NCBI GenBank assembly: GCA_937890245.1
Contig: CALACF010000180.1
Coordinates: 1 to 7,398, forward strand
Reading direction: 5' to 3'
From: an uncultured Flavobacteriales bacterium
GTDB lineage: Bacteria > Bacteroidota > Bacteroidia > Flavobacteriales_D > Sanyastnellaceae
DNA: 7,398 bases
Positions 1-6,820 of this stretch are shown here, one piece after another. A model generated the notes under the pieces. The model had not been told where the DNA came from. It made no database searches and saw nothing but the letters and a program-made list of their open reading frames with translations. Both the position numbers and the translations under genes were made by a program. Positions within the stretch are counted from its first letter, which is position 1. Each line of letters opens with the position of its first letter.

Positions 1-1897
1 TCGGCGCCGCAGTTGAGTTTCCATCGAAAAAAGAAATTTGGTCGAAAAAGTTCTCAATTTGGCCCGCACTCAAATTGATCGTCATCATCGTCCCATCTCC
101 TGGCGTGTCGGGACAATACGTGAAGACATCGTTGGCATTGTTGTCGTAACAGACAACCTCAGTGCCTTCGGATCCTGTGCAGGACGAGGGGCCGCCGCCA
201 ATAAAGGCCCCTTGGAGCTGTACCTCGTCTCCGCAAAAAATTACGTCGGGACCAGCCGTAATGCTGTTTTCTGGACCTTCCACTACTTCCACTGTCAACG
301 TTGTGTCAAAAGAACAGCTGAAGTTATTTGTCACCGTGAAGGTGTAGTCATAAAAGCCCGGATTCTCGAGTAAGATGTCACAGTAGTTTGCATCGAAATC
401 CTGGCTGACAATGCCTGGGCCCGTCCAAAAAGAAGAGTCGGCGTTCAGGCCGATGGTTGGCGTGAACGTGGTGACACCAGGAATCAGTGCGGGGTTCAAA
501 TTGATGCCCCACTCAAAGATGTAACCGTTGTCGATGGCCAGGTTGTCCAGCACAGAAAAAGTCCACGTGCCATTCAAAGGGCAGCCCACCAAATCGCAAA
601 GGGTATTTTCCGATGTGTATAAGCCGGGGTTGACAATATTGTTGTTCTCCGCGTTGCCCGCGTTGTCCGTGTAGACCGTCTGCGTCCAGTTCGTGTTATC
701 GTTGATGTTTGTCGCAAAGTCCGGGTTGGGCGACCAACCGTAATCGTAGCCTGTTCCAGCCAAATTTGACCCGTCATCCACAGCCTCGCCGAGGAACGTG
801 CCGCCGCCGCCATTGGGGAAAGTCATCAAATCGACCAGCGTTCCATTGGGGCATTGAATGCTCAAGGCCAAATCGCCCAAATAACTGTGCTCCATATTCA
901 CTGTTATCGAAATCAAATCGTCGCAGTCATCCAATGTAGCTCCGTCCTCGAAAAAATCAAAGTTCAAATCGGAGGTGTAAGAGAAGCCCGCTCCGTCAGC
1001 CAAATAGGTTTCTCCAGAAACCACCTGGGGCGGCAAAGCAGTCCATGTTATAGACTGCACCGGGTTGCCATCGACAAAGCCAGGACTGCCTGCGCAAATC
1101 GGCGTGCTCGCCAGACTGTTAAACTCTGGAATTGTGCTCACCAGAACCTGTAAAGGCTGAACATTTAGCGAGACGCAGCCGTTGTTATCGACCACTGAAA
1201 GCTGGACGACATACTCACCGGGCTCATCAAAGGTGTAAAAGACGTTGGCACCCCCGCTCAAGGAGTCAATCTCACCGTTGTCAAAGTTCCACACCCATTG
1301 GTCGAGCGTGAACGTCGGTGCAGCCGCTGAACCGGCATCTCCAAATTGCAAGGGCTGTCCCATGCAAACCCCTACAGACTGGGCGGCCATGTCGAGCGGA
1401 ACAGGGTCGAGAATTACAGAAGCCGCAGTCGGTGGATCGCACGGCGTGGTGCACGTAACAATTCCTTCCCAACCTGGGCAACCTACGCCGCCGCCACAAC
1501 CCGTGTTCGTTCCCGTGCTCTGGAAAACAAAGGTCAAACAGCCCGACGGATTGTTTACCGTAGCTGTCACAGGCAAGCCCTGCAAAGTGGTTCCCGTGTA
1601 GCTTCCCATCGACAGAGCACTGTCATCCGGCCCGTCATAAATGTACAGGTAGTCGCTGTTGTTTGGGTTCGGGTTGGTCTCCAAGTTGAAGGCCACAAAA
1701 TCTACAGACACTACGTCATCAGGACTGTCCGGACAAATCGTAAACGTGTATTCATTCTCAGAGTACGCCGCGCCATCGCCATCGTCGACAAAAACGCCGT
1801 CGCACATGTCGACGGTTCCGTCAAAAATGAGGGTGTTCTGGGCTGCAATTGGCATGGACAAAGCCATGAGAATTGCCATACATAAACGTCCAGTCAT
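1..1897 (-). CDS. Large secreted modular protein (CUB-PKD-P domain-PKD/Ig-CUB), C-terminus outside the window
   Basis: The frame is open without a stop for 632 codons from ATG at 1897 to the window edge, so the C-terminus and stop are missing. Residues 1-19 look like a Sec signal peptide (cleavage around IAA|Q). A CUB-like domain follows (about 32-150; DYLYIYDGPD at 82-91, GCLTFVFQST at 119-128, GWEGIVTC at 142-149). Next comes a PKD domain (about 160-255; WVWNFDNGE, then GEYVVQLSVVDNNGC). A proprotein-convertase P-like domain spans about 305-468 (HSYLGDL at 337-343, GTWTFSVLD at 443-451, G458 and W463). A PKD/Ig-like domain (about 483-540) and the beginning of a second CUB (from C583) complete the visible part. 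The mature part has 20 cysteines and is rich in Asp and Asn, fitting an exported, disulfide- or calcium-stabilised protein. No protease domain is visible. In Bacteroidota such proteins usually end in a type IX secretion sorting domain; whether this one does cannot be seen. It lies 135 bp downstream of the sigma/PKD gene pair. Function unknown; adhesin or surface protein is inference. Confidence 0.9.
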   Translation of the reverse strand, partial: MTGRLCMAILMALSMPIAAQNTLIFDGTVDMCDGVFVDDGDGAAYSENEYTFTICPDSPDDVVSVDFVAFNLETNPNPNNSDYLYIYDGPDDSALSMGSYTGTTLQGLPVTATVNNPSGCLTFVFQSTGTNTGCGGGVGCPGWEGIVTCTTPCDPPTAASVILDPVPLDMAAQSVGVCMGQPLQFGDAGSAAAPTFTLDQWVWNFDNGEIDSLSGGANVFYTFDEPGEYVVQLSVVDNNGCVSLNVQPLQVLVSTIPEFNSLASTPICAGSPGFVDGNPVQSITWTALPPQVVSGETYLADGAGFSYTSDLNFDFFEDGATLDDCDDLISITVNMEHSYLGDLALSIQCPNGTLVDLMTFPNGGGGTFLGEAVDDGSNLAGTGYDYGWSPNPDFATNINDNTNWTQTVYTDNAGNAENNNIVNPGLYTSENTLCDLVGCPLNGTWTFSVLDNLAIDNGYIFEWGINLNPALIPGVTTFTPTIGLNADSSFWTGPGIVSQDFDANYCDILLENPGFYDYTFTVTNNFSCSFDTTLTVEVVEGPENSITAGPDVIFCGDEVQLQGAFIGGGPSSCTGSEGTEVVCYDNNANDVFTYCPDTPGDGTMMTINLSAGQIENFFDQISFFDGNSTAAP

Positions 1898-1980
1898 GGT
1901 TGAGATCAGGTAAAGTCTTGCAGAGACAAAGGAAGAACCGAAACCCCCACGAATTGGTTGCGCTCGGTGCAATCTTTCCC

Positions 1981-2012
1981 CAAACATTTTATGAATAAGG
2001 CCAATTCAGCAA
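1981..2012 (-). promoter_or_regulatory. Possible weak Bacteroidota-type promoter for the large secreted protein
   Basis: On the minus strand a TTG (2012-2010) is followed after 21 bp by AATGTTTG (1988-1981). This matches the Bacteroidota -7 consensus TAnnTTTG except at the first base. It would start a transcript with a leader of roughly 80 nt before the ATG at 1897. The 135-bp spacer contains no obvious terminator. The match is imperfect, and the gene may instead be read through from the upstream sigma/PKD genes. Confidence 0.25.
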
Positions 2013-2032
2013 GGCGCTCCAGTAAAATCAGA

Positions 2033-3400
2033 TCATTCGACCTCGAGCACATCGGAGTAGTAGCCCAACGACCCATCATCATATCGCTCAATAACAGACC
2101 ACTGGAAGAGCGACCCGCTCTGCGCCGTCGAGCCGTCCAATAGCTTGCCATCCCATGGTTTTCGGATGGTGGTCGTCTCATAAATGAGCGTTCCATCAGG
2201 CGTAGAGACCCGCAGCACGAAGGTGCCCGGTGAATTACGAAGGCCGTCGGGCAAAAAGACGTCGTACAAATCGTCACCGTTGGGGCTGAATCGAGCTGGC
2301 GCTTTCAAGCCAAAACGGTTGCCGACCTCCACGTGTTGGCTGAGCGTCGCTTGGCAGCCCATCGCATTGCTGACCACCAATTGTACGGTATGCTCACCGA
2401 CGCGTTCCATTTCTACGGCTGGTGCGAATTCATCGACCACCAAATCTCCGTCGAAAACCCAAGTACTCGAAGCGGCCTCCGTGCTCAAGTTCTCAAAGAT
2501 TACCAACGGACGGTCGGCAGCTAGACGCGGGAACTCCCAGCTGAATCCGGCGGTCGGCTTGGGATGGATGGTCACCATATTCTTGATCGTCCGCGTTCGG
2601 ATCATACCGTCAGCATTCCGCGTCAAGCTCAGCGTCACATCGTATACGCCTGCCTCGTTAAAGACATGAGAAGGTGTGTAATCAGCAGAGAAATGACCAT
2701 CGCCAAAATTCCACAGCACACGTGTCCCTCCCAGTTGATGCGTTGTGGAAAAGGCGACCTCTGCCCCTACGCATGCCGCATCAAGGGTCGACCCAAATGC
2801 GGTTCGCTCCTCAGCTGGTACATCATTCCAATTCCGTTTAAGGCGGACGTTTTCAGTTTCCTCAGGCGCGGCACTTGACGATGCACTCGGCGCCGGCTTG
2901 GCGTGGCTGATACCCACGGGTTTCGCAGCGGGTTTCGCAGCGGGGTCCGGCAACACCGTTGTCGGCTTGGGCGCTGCGGGCTCGACAGGCAAAGGCTCTC
3001 CATCGACGGAAACCGGATAATTTGTCGACAAGGCGTCCTGGTCCGGTGTCGAATTTTCCTCGAGGTCGACAGCTTCTACGATGATTTGATCTTCAGGTCG
3101 CTGGTCCTCATCGTCGTTCAGCCATACATATCCGCCCCACATCACCATGGCACCACCAACAGCGGCTGCACCCAAACGGGCATGCAAAATCCAACGCGCG
3201 CCTTGGGCCGCACCAGCGGCCACTGCTCCGCCTTGGAGAGCCCCTTCCATCCACGACCACGCCGGAGCTGCCAATCCTGGCGCCCGGTCTAAAGCCTTGC
3301 GCATGCCCGCTTCGAGCGGTGCGCCTGCCTTCTTCTTGCGGTCATCCGACGACCCCTGCGGGTGGCCAGTGCTTTCGTCAAAAGATCCTCCTTCGGTCAT
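2033..3400 (-). CDS. Single-pass membrane protein with two PKD-like domains and a CHU_C-like C-terminus, coupled to an ECF sigma factor
   Basis: 455 residues. Residues 1-70 are hydrophilic and carry a basic stretch (RKKK at 21-24) and an amphipathic segment around 31-56 containing AWSWMEGAL. One transmembrane helix lies at about 76-94, giving a predicted inside N-terminus. Acidic residues and a Pro/Ala/Lys-rich linker (about 131-185) follow. The first PKD domain is at about 200-280 (LWNFGDGHFS, then GVYDVTLSL) and a second PKD-like domain at about 282-360 (STWVFDGDL, then GEHTVQLVVSNAMGC). Residues 365-455 resemble the gliding-motility-associated C-terminal (CHU_C, type B sorting) domain: FSPNGDDLYDVF at 371-382 and WDGKLLDG at 416-423. 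The usual IFNRWG-like core is replaced by a divergent LRVSTPDG. The start overlaps the sigma stop codon as ATGA. Gene order and topology fit a membrane anti-sigma or sensor partner, but no classical zinc anti-sigma motif is present, so that role is inference. Alternatively it is an anchored surface protein. Confidence 0.88.
   Translation of the reverse strand: MTEGGSFDESTGHPQGSSDDRKKKAGAPLEAGMRKALDRAPGLAAPAWSWMEGALQGGAVAAGAAQGARWILHARLGAAAVGGAMVMWGGYVWLNDDEDQRPEDQIIVEAVDLEENSTPDQDALSTNYPVSVDGEPLPVEPAAPKPTTVLPDPAAKPAAKPVGISHAKPAPSASSSAAPEETENVRLKRNWNDVPAEERTAFGSTLDAACVGAEVAFSTTHQLGGTRVLWNFGDGHFSADYTPSHVFNEAGVYDVTLSLTRNADGMIRTRTIKNMVTIHPKPTAGFSWEFPRLAADRPLVIFENLSTEAASSTWVFDGDLVVDEFAPAVEMERVGEHTVQLVVSNAMGCQATLSQHVEVGNRFGLKAPARFSPNGDDLYDVFLPDGLRNSPGTFVLRVSTPDGTLIYETTTIRKPWDGKLLDGSTAQSGSLFQWSVIERYDDGSLGYYSDVLEVE
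2918..2941. repeat. Two exact tandem 12-bp units in the linker of the PKD membrane protein
   Basis: The 12-base unit GGGTTTCGCAGC occurs twice in direct succession. On the coding (minus) strand it encodes AAKPAAKP within the Pro/Ala-rich linker between the membrane helix and the first PKD domain. It looks like a local slippage duplication in a flexible spacer and changes length by multiples of four residues without shifting frame. Confidence 0.7.
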
Positions 3401-4008
3401 TTGTCTCCTCGGTTTTCTCCTGCCAGCTTCGCCCTCAAGATCACCTTGAGGTTTCTGCGCGCCTTGGCGTAATTAGACTTCGATGTGCCCTCACTGATAT
3501 CCAGCTTAAGCGCAATTTCTTTGTGCCCAAACTGCTCGATGGCGAACAGATTGAACACGGCCCGATACATCGGCGTGAGCTTGTCCATCGCCATGACGAT
3601 GTCATCTTGGCCCAAACTTGCCCATTCCGGCTCCTCAACCTCAACCGACGCATCATCCATGATGTTGTCGAGCATCTCCTCATTGTCACCGACAAGCCAA
3701 ACTGACTTGCGGGCCCGCAGCGCGTCGATGGCCGTGTTGACCATAATCCGACGCATCCAACCTTCAAACGAACCGCGAAAGGTGTACCCATCGATGTTTC
3801 CAAAGATCTTTAGAAACCCATCCTGCAGCACATCCATCGCATCATGCTCGGACTTGATGTAACGACGAATCGCAAGCATCATAACCGGCGCAAAGCGCTC
3901 ATATATCAGTCGGTAACCCTGCGAGTCCTTGGCCTGACAGCGCTCAATCCAGCGACGCAGAACATCGGGGTCCACAGGGGTAGACGAAAGATTGACGAAT
4001 GGCTTCAT
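3397..4008 (-). CDS. ECF-family RNA polymerase sigma factor
   Basis: 203 residues from ATG at 4008. It should direct core RNA polymerase to a specific set of promoters. Region 2 lies at about 30-100: YRLIYERFAPVM, then DAMDVLQDGFLKIF (56-69), which matches the conserved D.LQD.F segment, then FEGWMRRIMVNTAID (81-95). An acidic linker (about 108-136) leads to region 4 (about 138-193), with its helix-turn-helix in HKEIALKLDISEGTSKSNY (162-180). The SEGTSKS motif is typical of Bacteroidota ECF sigmas. There is no region 1.1 or 3, consistent with the ECF class. An in-frame GTG at 4044 would add 12 residues but would leave only 38 bp to the divergent mnmA start, and its added residues show no sigma similarity, so the ATG is preferred. 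The stop overlaps the start of the membrane PKD protein (ATGA), suggesting translational coupling. The regulon is unknown. Confidence 0.93.
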   Translation of the reverse strand: MKPFVNLSSTPVDPDVLRRWIERCQAKDSQGYRLIYERFAPVMMLAIRRYIKSEHDAMDVLQDGFLKIFGNIDGYTFRGSFEGWMRRIMVNTAIDALRARKSVWLVGDNEEMLDNIMDDASVEVEEPEWASLGQDDIVMAMDKLTPMYRAVFNLFAIEQFGHKEIALKLDISEGTSKSNYAKARRNLKVILRAKLAGENRGDK

Positions 4009-4020
4009 AAAAGGTTGCCC

Positions 4021-4030
4021 GGGGCGCCCC
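4021..4030. repeat. 10-bp perfect palindrome upstream of the sigma factor gene
   Basis: GGGGCGCCCC is self-complementary. It lies 12 bp upstream of the preferred sigma start codon in the 74-bp spacer shared with mnmA. It could be an operator half or just GC-rich sequence. The absence of a loop and its short length make a functional claim weak. Confidence 0.3.
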
Positions 4031-4070
4031 CAATATGCACCCACATCTCGAAATTCCCCCGGCCGAGGCG

Positions 4071-4078
4071 TAGTTTTG
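4071..4078 (+). promoter_or_regulatory. Bacteroidota -7 promoter element of mnmA, giving a near-leaderless transcript
   Basis: TAGTTTTG is a perfect match to the Bacteroidota -7 consensus TAnnTTTG. Its last base is five bases before the A of the mnmA ATG at 4083. Transcription normally starts a few bases after this element, so the mRNA would begin at or within a base or two of the start codon. No TTG lies 17-23 bp upstream, so the -33 element is poor or absent. No Shine-Dalgarno sequence is present. Confidence 0.5.
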
Positions 4079-4082
4079 CGCC

Positions 4083-5246
4083 ATGCGTATTGTCGTGGGT
4101 ATGTCCGGAGGGGTCGATTCGAGTGTCGCCGCTCATTTGTTGCTCGAGCAGGGCCATGAAGTAATCGGCCTGTTCATGCGAAATTGGGTGGATGAATCCG
4201 TGACCATTAACAATGCATGCCCGTGGGTGGATGATGCAAATGACGCCATGCTTGTGGCCAGCCATCTCGGCATTCCATTCCAAGTTATCGACCTCAGCGA
4301 GGCCTACCGCGAGCGGATTGTCGAGCACATGTTTGCGGAGTACAAGGCGGGCCGTACGCCCAACCCCGACGTGCTTTGCAACCGCGAAATCAAGTTCGAC
4401 TTGTTCCGGTCCGCCGCGCTTCAGTTGGGCGCAAGTGCCATCGCGACGGGCCATTACTGCAGGCGTTCGACTTCGCAGGACGGCGTGCATCATCTGCTTG
4501 CTGGTCGCGACGCCAACAAGGACCAGAGCTACTTCTTATGCCAAGTCAGCCAGGACCAGCTCGCCGACGCCATTTTCCCACTGGGCGAACTTGAAAAGCC
4601 ACGCGTACGCGAAATCGCCGAGGCTGCTGGCCTGCCAAATGCAAGCAAAAAGGACAGCCAGGGCCTCTGCTTCGTGGGCAAAGTCAAACTCCCAACCTTC
4701 TTACGGCAACGGCTCGACGTTCAAAAAGGCCCCATCGTAGAAATCCCAGCCGACGTCGTTCTTGCGGCCGGCGGCGGCATCGGACACGAGCCCCACAACT
4801 TCGACGCGGCAACAGGCACAATTGTTGGCGAGCACCCGGGCGCCCATTTCTTCACAATCGGACAGCGTCGCGGGCTCCACGTCGGCGGCAAAGCCCTTCC
4901 CCTATTCGTCATCGGAAAGAACATGGCGACCAACACGCTCTTCGTTGGCGAAGGGCCCGAGCACCCAGGCCTGATGCGCGCCGGGCTGACCATCGCCCCC
5001 GACGACATGCACTGGGTGAACCCCGGCGCCGCCCCAGCGGAAGGCGTCCCCATGCCCGTTCTCTCGAGAATTCGCTACCGCCAACCCCTGTTCCGGGCGA
5101 CCTTGACGCGCAACGCCACGCATTGGGCGCTCGCCTTTGATGCCGCCCACTCCGGCATTGCCGCAGGCCAATTCGCCGCGATCCACGATCTGGAAACGGG
5201 TGAAGAAATCTTGGGCAGTGGCGTGATTTCAGATGGAGGCCTCTAA
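4083..5246 (+). CDS. mnmA: tRNA-specific 2-thiouridylase MnmA
   Basis: 387 residues, close to the usual family length. MnmA is cytoplasmic. It activates U34 of tRNA-Lys, -Glu and -Gln with ATP and transfers sulfur from a persulfide relay to make 2-thiouridine at the wobble position. The PP-loop ATPase motif GMSGGVDSSV is at 6-15. The two catalytic cysteines are C99 in TPNPDVLCNREIKFD and C196 in KDSQGLCFVGK. HFFTIGQRRGLHVGG (255-269) marks the central domain, and the C-terminal barrel ends in GEEILGSGVIS. A stretch of about 25 extra residues near 221-248, before GEHPGAHFFTIG, and the segment FMRNWVDESVTINNACPWVDD match the Bacteroidota form of the family. The gene stands alone, diverges from the sigma gene and converges on the glycosyltransferase. 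All expected key residues are present. Confidence 0.97.
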   Translation: MRIVVGMSGGVDSSVAAHLLLEQGHEVIGLFMRNWVDESVTINNACPWVDDANDAMLVASHLGIPFQVIDLSEAYRERIVEHMFAEYKAGRTPNPDVLCNREIKFDLFRSAALQLGASAIATGHYCRRSTSQDGVHHLLAGRDANKDQSYFLCQVSQDQLADAIFPLGELEKPRVREIAEAAGLPNASKKDSQGLCFVGKVKLPTFLRQRLDVQKGPIVEIPADVVLAAGGGIGHEPHNFDAATGTIVGEHPGAHFFTIGQRRGLHVGGKALPLFVIGKNMATNTLFVGEGPEHPGLMRAGLTIAPDDMHWVNPGAAPAEGVPMPVLSRIRYRQPLFRATLTRNATHWALAFDAAHSGIAAGQFAAIHDLETGEEILGSGVISDGGL

Positions 5247-5257
5247 AGTCGCGGCCT

Positions 5258-6220
5258 TTAAAGCTCGGCCTTGACCTTGTATTGGTTGCGCCCCGGGCTG
5301 TTCCGGATCACCAGCTCAGCAACAAATCCCGCCAGAAACAACTGCAGGCCCATCACCATCGACACCAACGCGATGTGAAACTCGGACATGCTGGCAATGC
5401 GCGGAGAGGCTATATCCCCCCAGATTGCCCAGAGCTTCATCCCACCAACATAGCCAAAGATCAGCACGCCCGCGGCAAACATCATCGTGCCCAGGACCCC
5501 GAACAGGTGCATGGGCTTGGTCGCAAACCGCCCGATAAAGGCGATCGTTAGCAAATCCAGGAAGCCATTCACAAATCGCTCGAGACCAAATTTTGTCGTG
5601 CCGTACTTGCGCGCCCTGTGCTCGACCACCTGCTCGCCAATGCGGCTGAAACCCGCTTGCTTGGCAAGGACGGGGATGTACCGGTGCATCTCGCCGTTGA
5701 CCTCTACCGCGCGGACCACCTCAAGGCGGTAGGCCTTCAGTCCACAGTTGAAGTCGTGCAAGTAGATGCCGCTGACGATGCGCGTCGCGCGGTTGTACAG
5801 CTTGGTCGGGATGGTCTTGCTAAGCGGGTCGTAGCGCTTCTTTTTCCAGCCGCTCACCAAGTCAAGATCGTCGTCTAAAATCCGGCGCTCAAGGCCGGGA
5901 ATCTCATCAGGGCTGTCCTGCAAGTCGGCGTCCATCGTGACCACCACGCGCCCGCTAACCGTCTGAAAACCCGTGTGCAAGGCGGCCGACTTTCCGTGAT
6001 TTCGCGCAAAAGAAATGCCCTTGACCTGCGTCGGATAGGCTGCTTTCAAGGCCACCACCTGCGCCCAAGATCCGTCTGTACTGCCGTCGTCGACAAACAC
6101 GACTTCGTACTTGCGACCCGTCAAAACACGGTCCACCCAAGCCATCAATTCGGGCAAGCTCTCTTCCTCATTGAAGAGCGGCACCACAATGCTTATGTCA
6201 TATGCGTATTCCACGGTCAA
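5258..6220 (-). CDS. Family 2 glycosyltransferase, probable polyprenyl-phosphate sugar transferase
   Basis: 320 residues if started at TTG 6220. The GT-A catalytic domain occupies about 8-225: ISIVVPLFNEEESLPEL, VFVDDGSTDGSW (DDGSTDG at 44-50, nucleotide-sugar binding) and MDADLQDSPDEIP (DAD at 97-99, metal binding). FNCGLKAYR and YGTTKFGLERF follow. Two membrane helices (about 237-260 and 281-305) close the protein, as in the DPM1/GtrB/ArnC-like group. That group loads a sugar from a nucleotide donor onto a polyprenyl phosphate on the cytoplasmic face. The sugar cannot be told from sequence alone. No ATG is available: TTG at 6220 overlaps the upstream DUF4199-like stop as TTGA, while GTG at 6214 lies just after that stop with a GAAGG upstream and is an equally good candidate. 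Co-transcription with the upstream membrane gene is likely. Confidence 0.92.
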   Translation of the reverse strand: MTVEYAYDISIVVPLFNEEESLPELMAWVDRVLTGRKYEVVFVDDGSTDGSWAQVVALKAAYPTQVKGISFARNHGKSAALHTGFQTVSGRVVVTMDADLQDSPDEIPGLERRILDDDLDLVSGWKKKRYDPLSKTIPTKLYNRATRIVSGIYLHDFNCGLKAYRLEVVRAVEVNGEMHRYIPVLAKQAGFSRIGEQVVEHRARKYGTTKFGLERFVNGFLDLLTIAFIGRFATKPMHLFGVLGTMMFAAGVLIFGYVGGMKLWAIWGDIASPRIASMSEFHIALVSMVMGLQLFLAGFVAELVIRNSPGRNQYKVKAEL

Positions 6221-6756
6221 CCTTCAAATTGACTTGACTGCGGCGCACGCTTCAAAATAGCCGCGACAATCAACGCGAGCAAAGCGAGAAAAAAGACGGA
6301 TGAAAGCCAATCCACCAATTGGCCTTGAATGCTCAAAGAGTCGATCAAAGCCGCGTTCATTTCAGCCACGTCGATTCCTGCAGCCTCCATGCCCACTGAA
6401 AAAGAGGCCATGGCCGCCTCCATTTTGTCTATGACCAAACCTGCATAGGCCTCTTTCAAATCGGGACGCATCACGTTGAAAAGCAAGACATTGAATACAT
6501 TGTAGCCCAATCTTGCCAACCAACCTCCGAGCAAGGCCAGCATGAAAGCTCTGCCAAAATTCAATGGGTCTTCTTTCTTCCGGACCTCGAGCAAAGACTT
6601 GACCATCACCACCACCACAGTCGCCAAAATGAAGAGAGAAGTCCAAGCGCTGAGCAGCATTTCGAAGGACATCACGTACATCGCCAAGTAACCCGCGAGC
6701 AACAGAACGCCCCCCATAAAAGCCTGCTGAAATACGGTTTGAGGAATTTTGTTCAT
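6217..6756 (-). CDS. DUF4199-like four-helix membrane protein
   Basis: 179 residues from ATG at 6756 (MNKIPQTVFQQ). Hydrophobic segments lie at about 13-33, 37-55, 68-95 and 147-168. A charged loop (EVRKKEDPLNFGRAF, 57-71) follows the second helix, and a long soluble helical stretch (about 97-142) lies before the last helix. Length, the K.....FGRAF region and the four-helix layout resemble the Bacteroidota-specific DUF4199 family, whose function is unknown. The stop overlaps the start region of the glycosyltransferase, and to my knowledge the two families are often neighbours in Bacteroidota. A role supporting polyprenyl-linked glycan synthesis is inference. A longer frame reaching 6960 exists, but its first 68 residues are basic, lack similarity to the family and run over the divergent dehydrogenase start, so they are not included. 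Confidence 0.78.
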   Translation of the reverse strand: MNKIPQTVFQQAFMGGVLLLAGYLAMYVMSFEMLLSAWTSLFILATVVVVMVKSLLEVRKKEDPLNFGRAFMLALLGGWLARLGYNVFNVLLFNVMRPDLKEAYAGLVIDKMEAAMASFSVGMEAAGIDVAEMNAALIDSLSIQGQLVDWLSSVFFLALLALIVAAILKRAPQSSQFEG

Positions 6757-6820
6757 GGGTGCCAAGGTAAGAACGATTTCAAGCGCGGCAGCCTCGAAAC
6801 TCTGACGTAAATTTGCAGCT

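Noticed and set aside
38..373. Plus-strand open frame of 111 codons
   Set aside because: It lies opposite the PKD/Ig-like and second CUB region of the large protein and shows no domain or start signal.
1346..1885. Plus-strand open frame of 179 codons
   Set aside because: It is antisense to the large secreted protein, whose frame encodes clear CUB and PKD motifs. The plus-strand translation is basic and shows no domain.
1..1897. Secreted subtilisin-type protease, suggested by the P-like domain
   Set aside because: No catalytic Asp/His/Ser protease motifs are visible in the 632 residues, and the region before the P-like domain is CUB and PKD.
2184..2669. Plus-strand open frame of 161 codons
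   Set aside because: It is antisense to the PKD/CHU_C-like region of the membrane protein, with Ser/Thr-rich low-complexity translation typical of a shadow frame.
4009..4044. Upstream GTG start for the sigma factor, adding 12 residues
   Set aside because: The added residues (GAYWGRPGQPF) show no sigma similarity, a good ATG follows at 4008, and the longer form would leave only 38 bp for divergent promoters.
4005..4493. Minus-strand open frame of 162 codons
   Set aside because: It is antisense to the N-terminal half of mnmA, which has unmistakable catalytic motifs. The translation has no recognisable features.
5236..5258. Intrinsic bidirectional terminator between mnmA and the glycosyltransferase
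   Set aside because: The possible stem is only five to six bases with an 11-base loop and lacks a T tract on both strands, so it is not annotated as a terminator.
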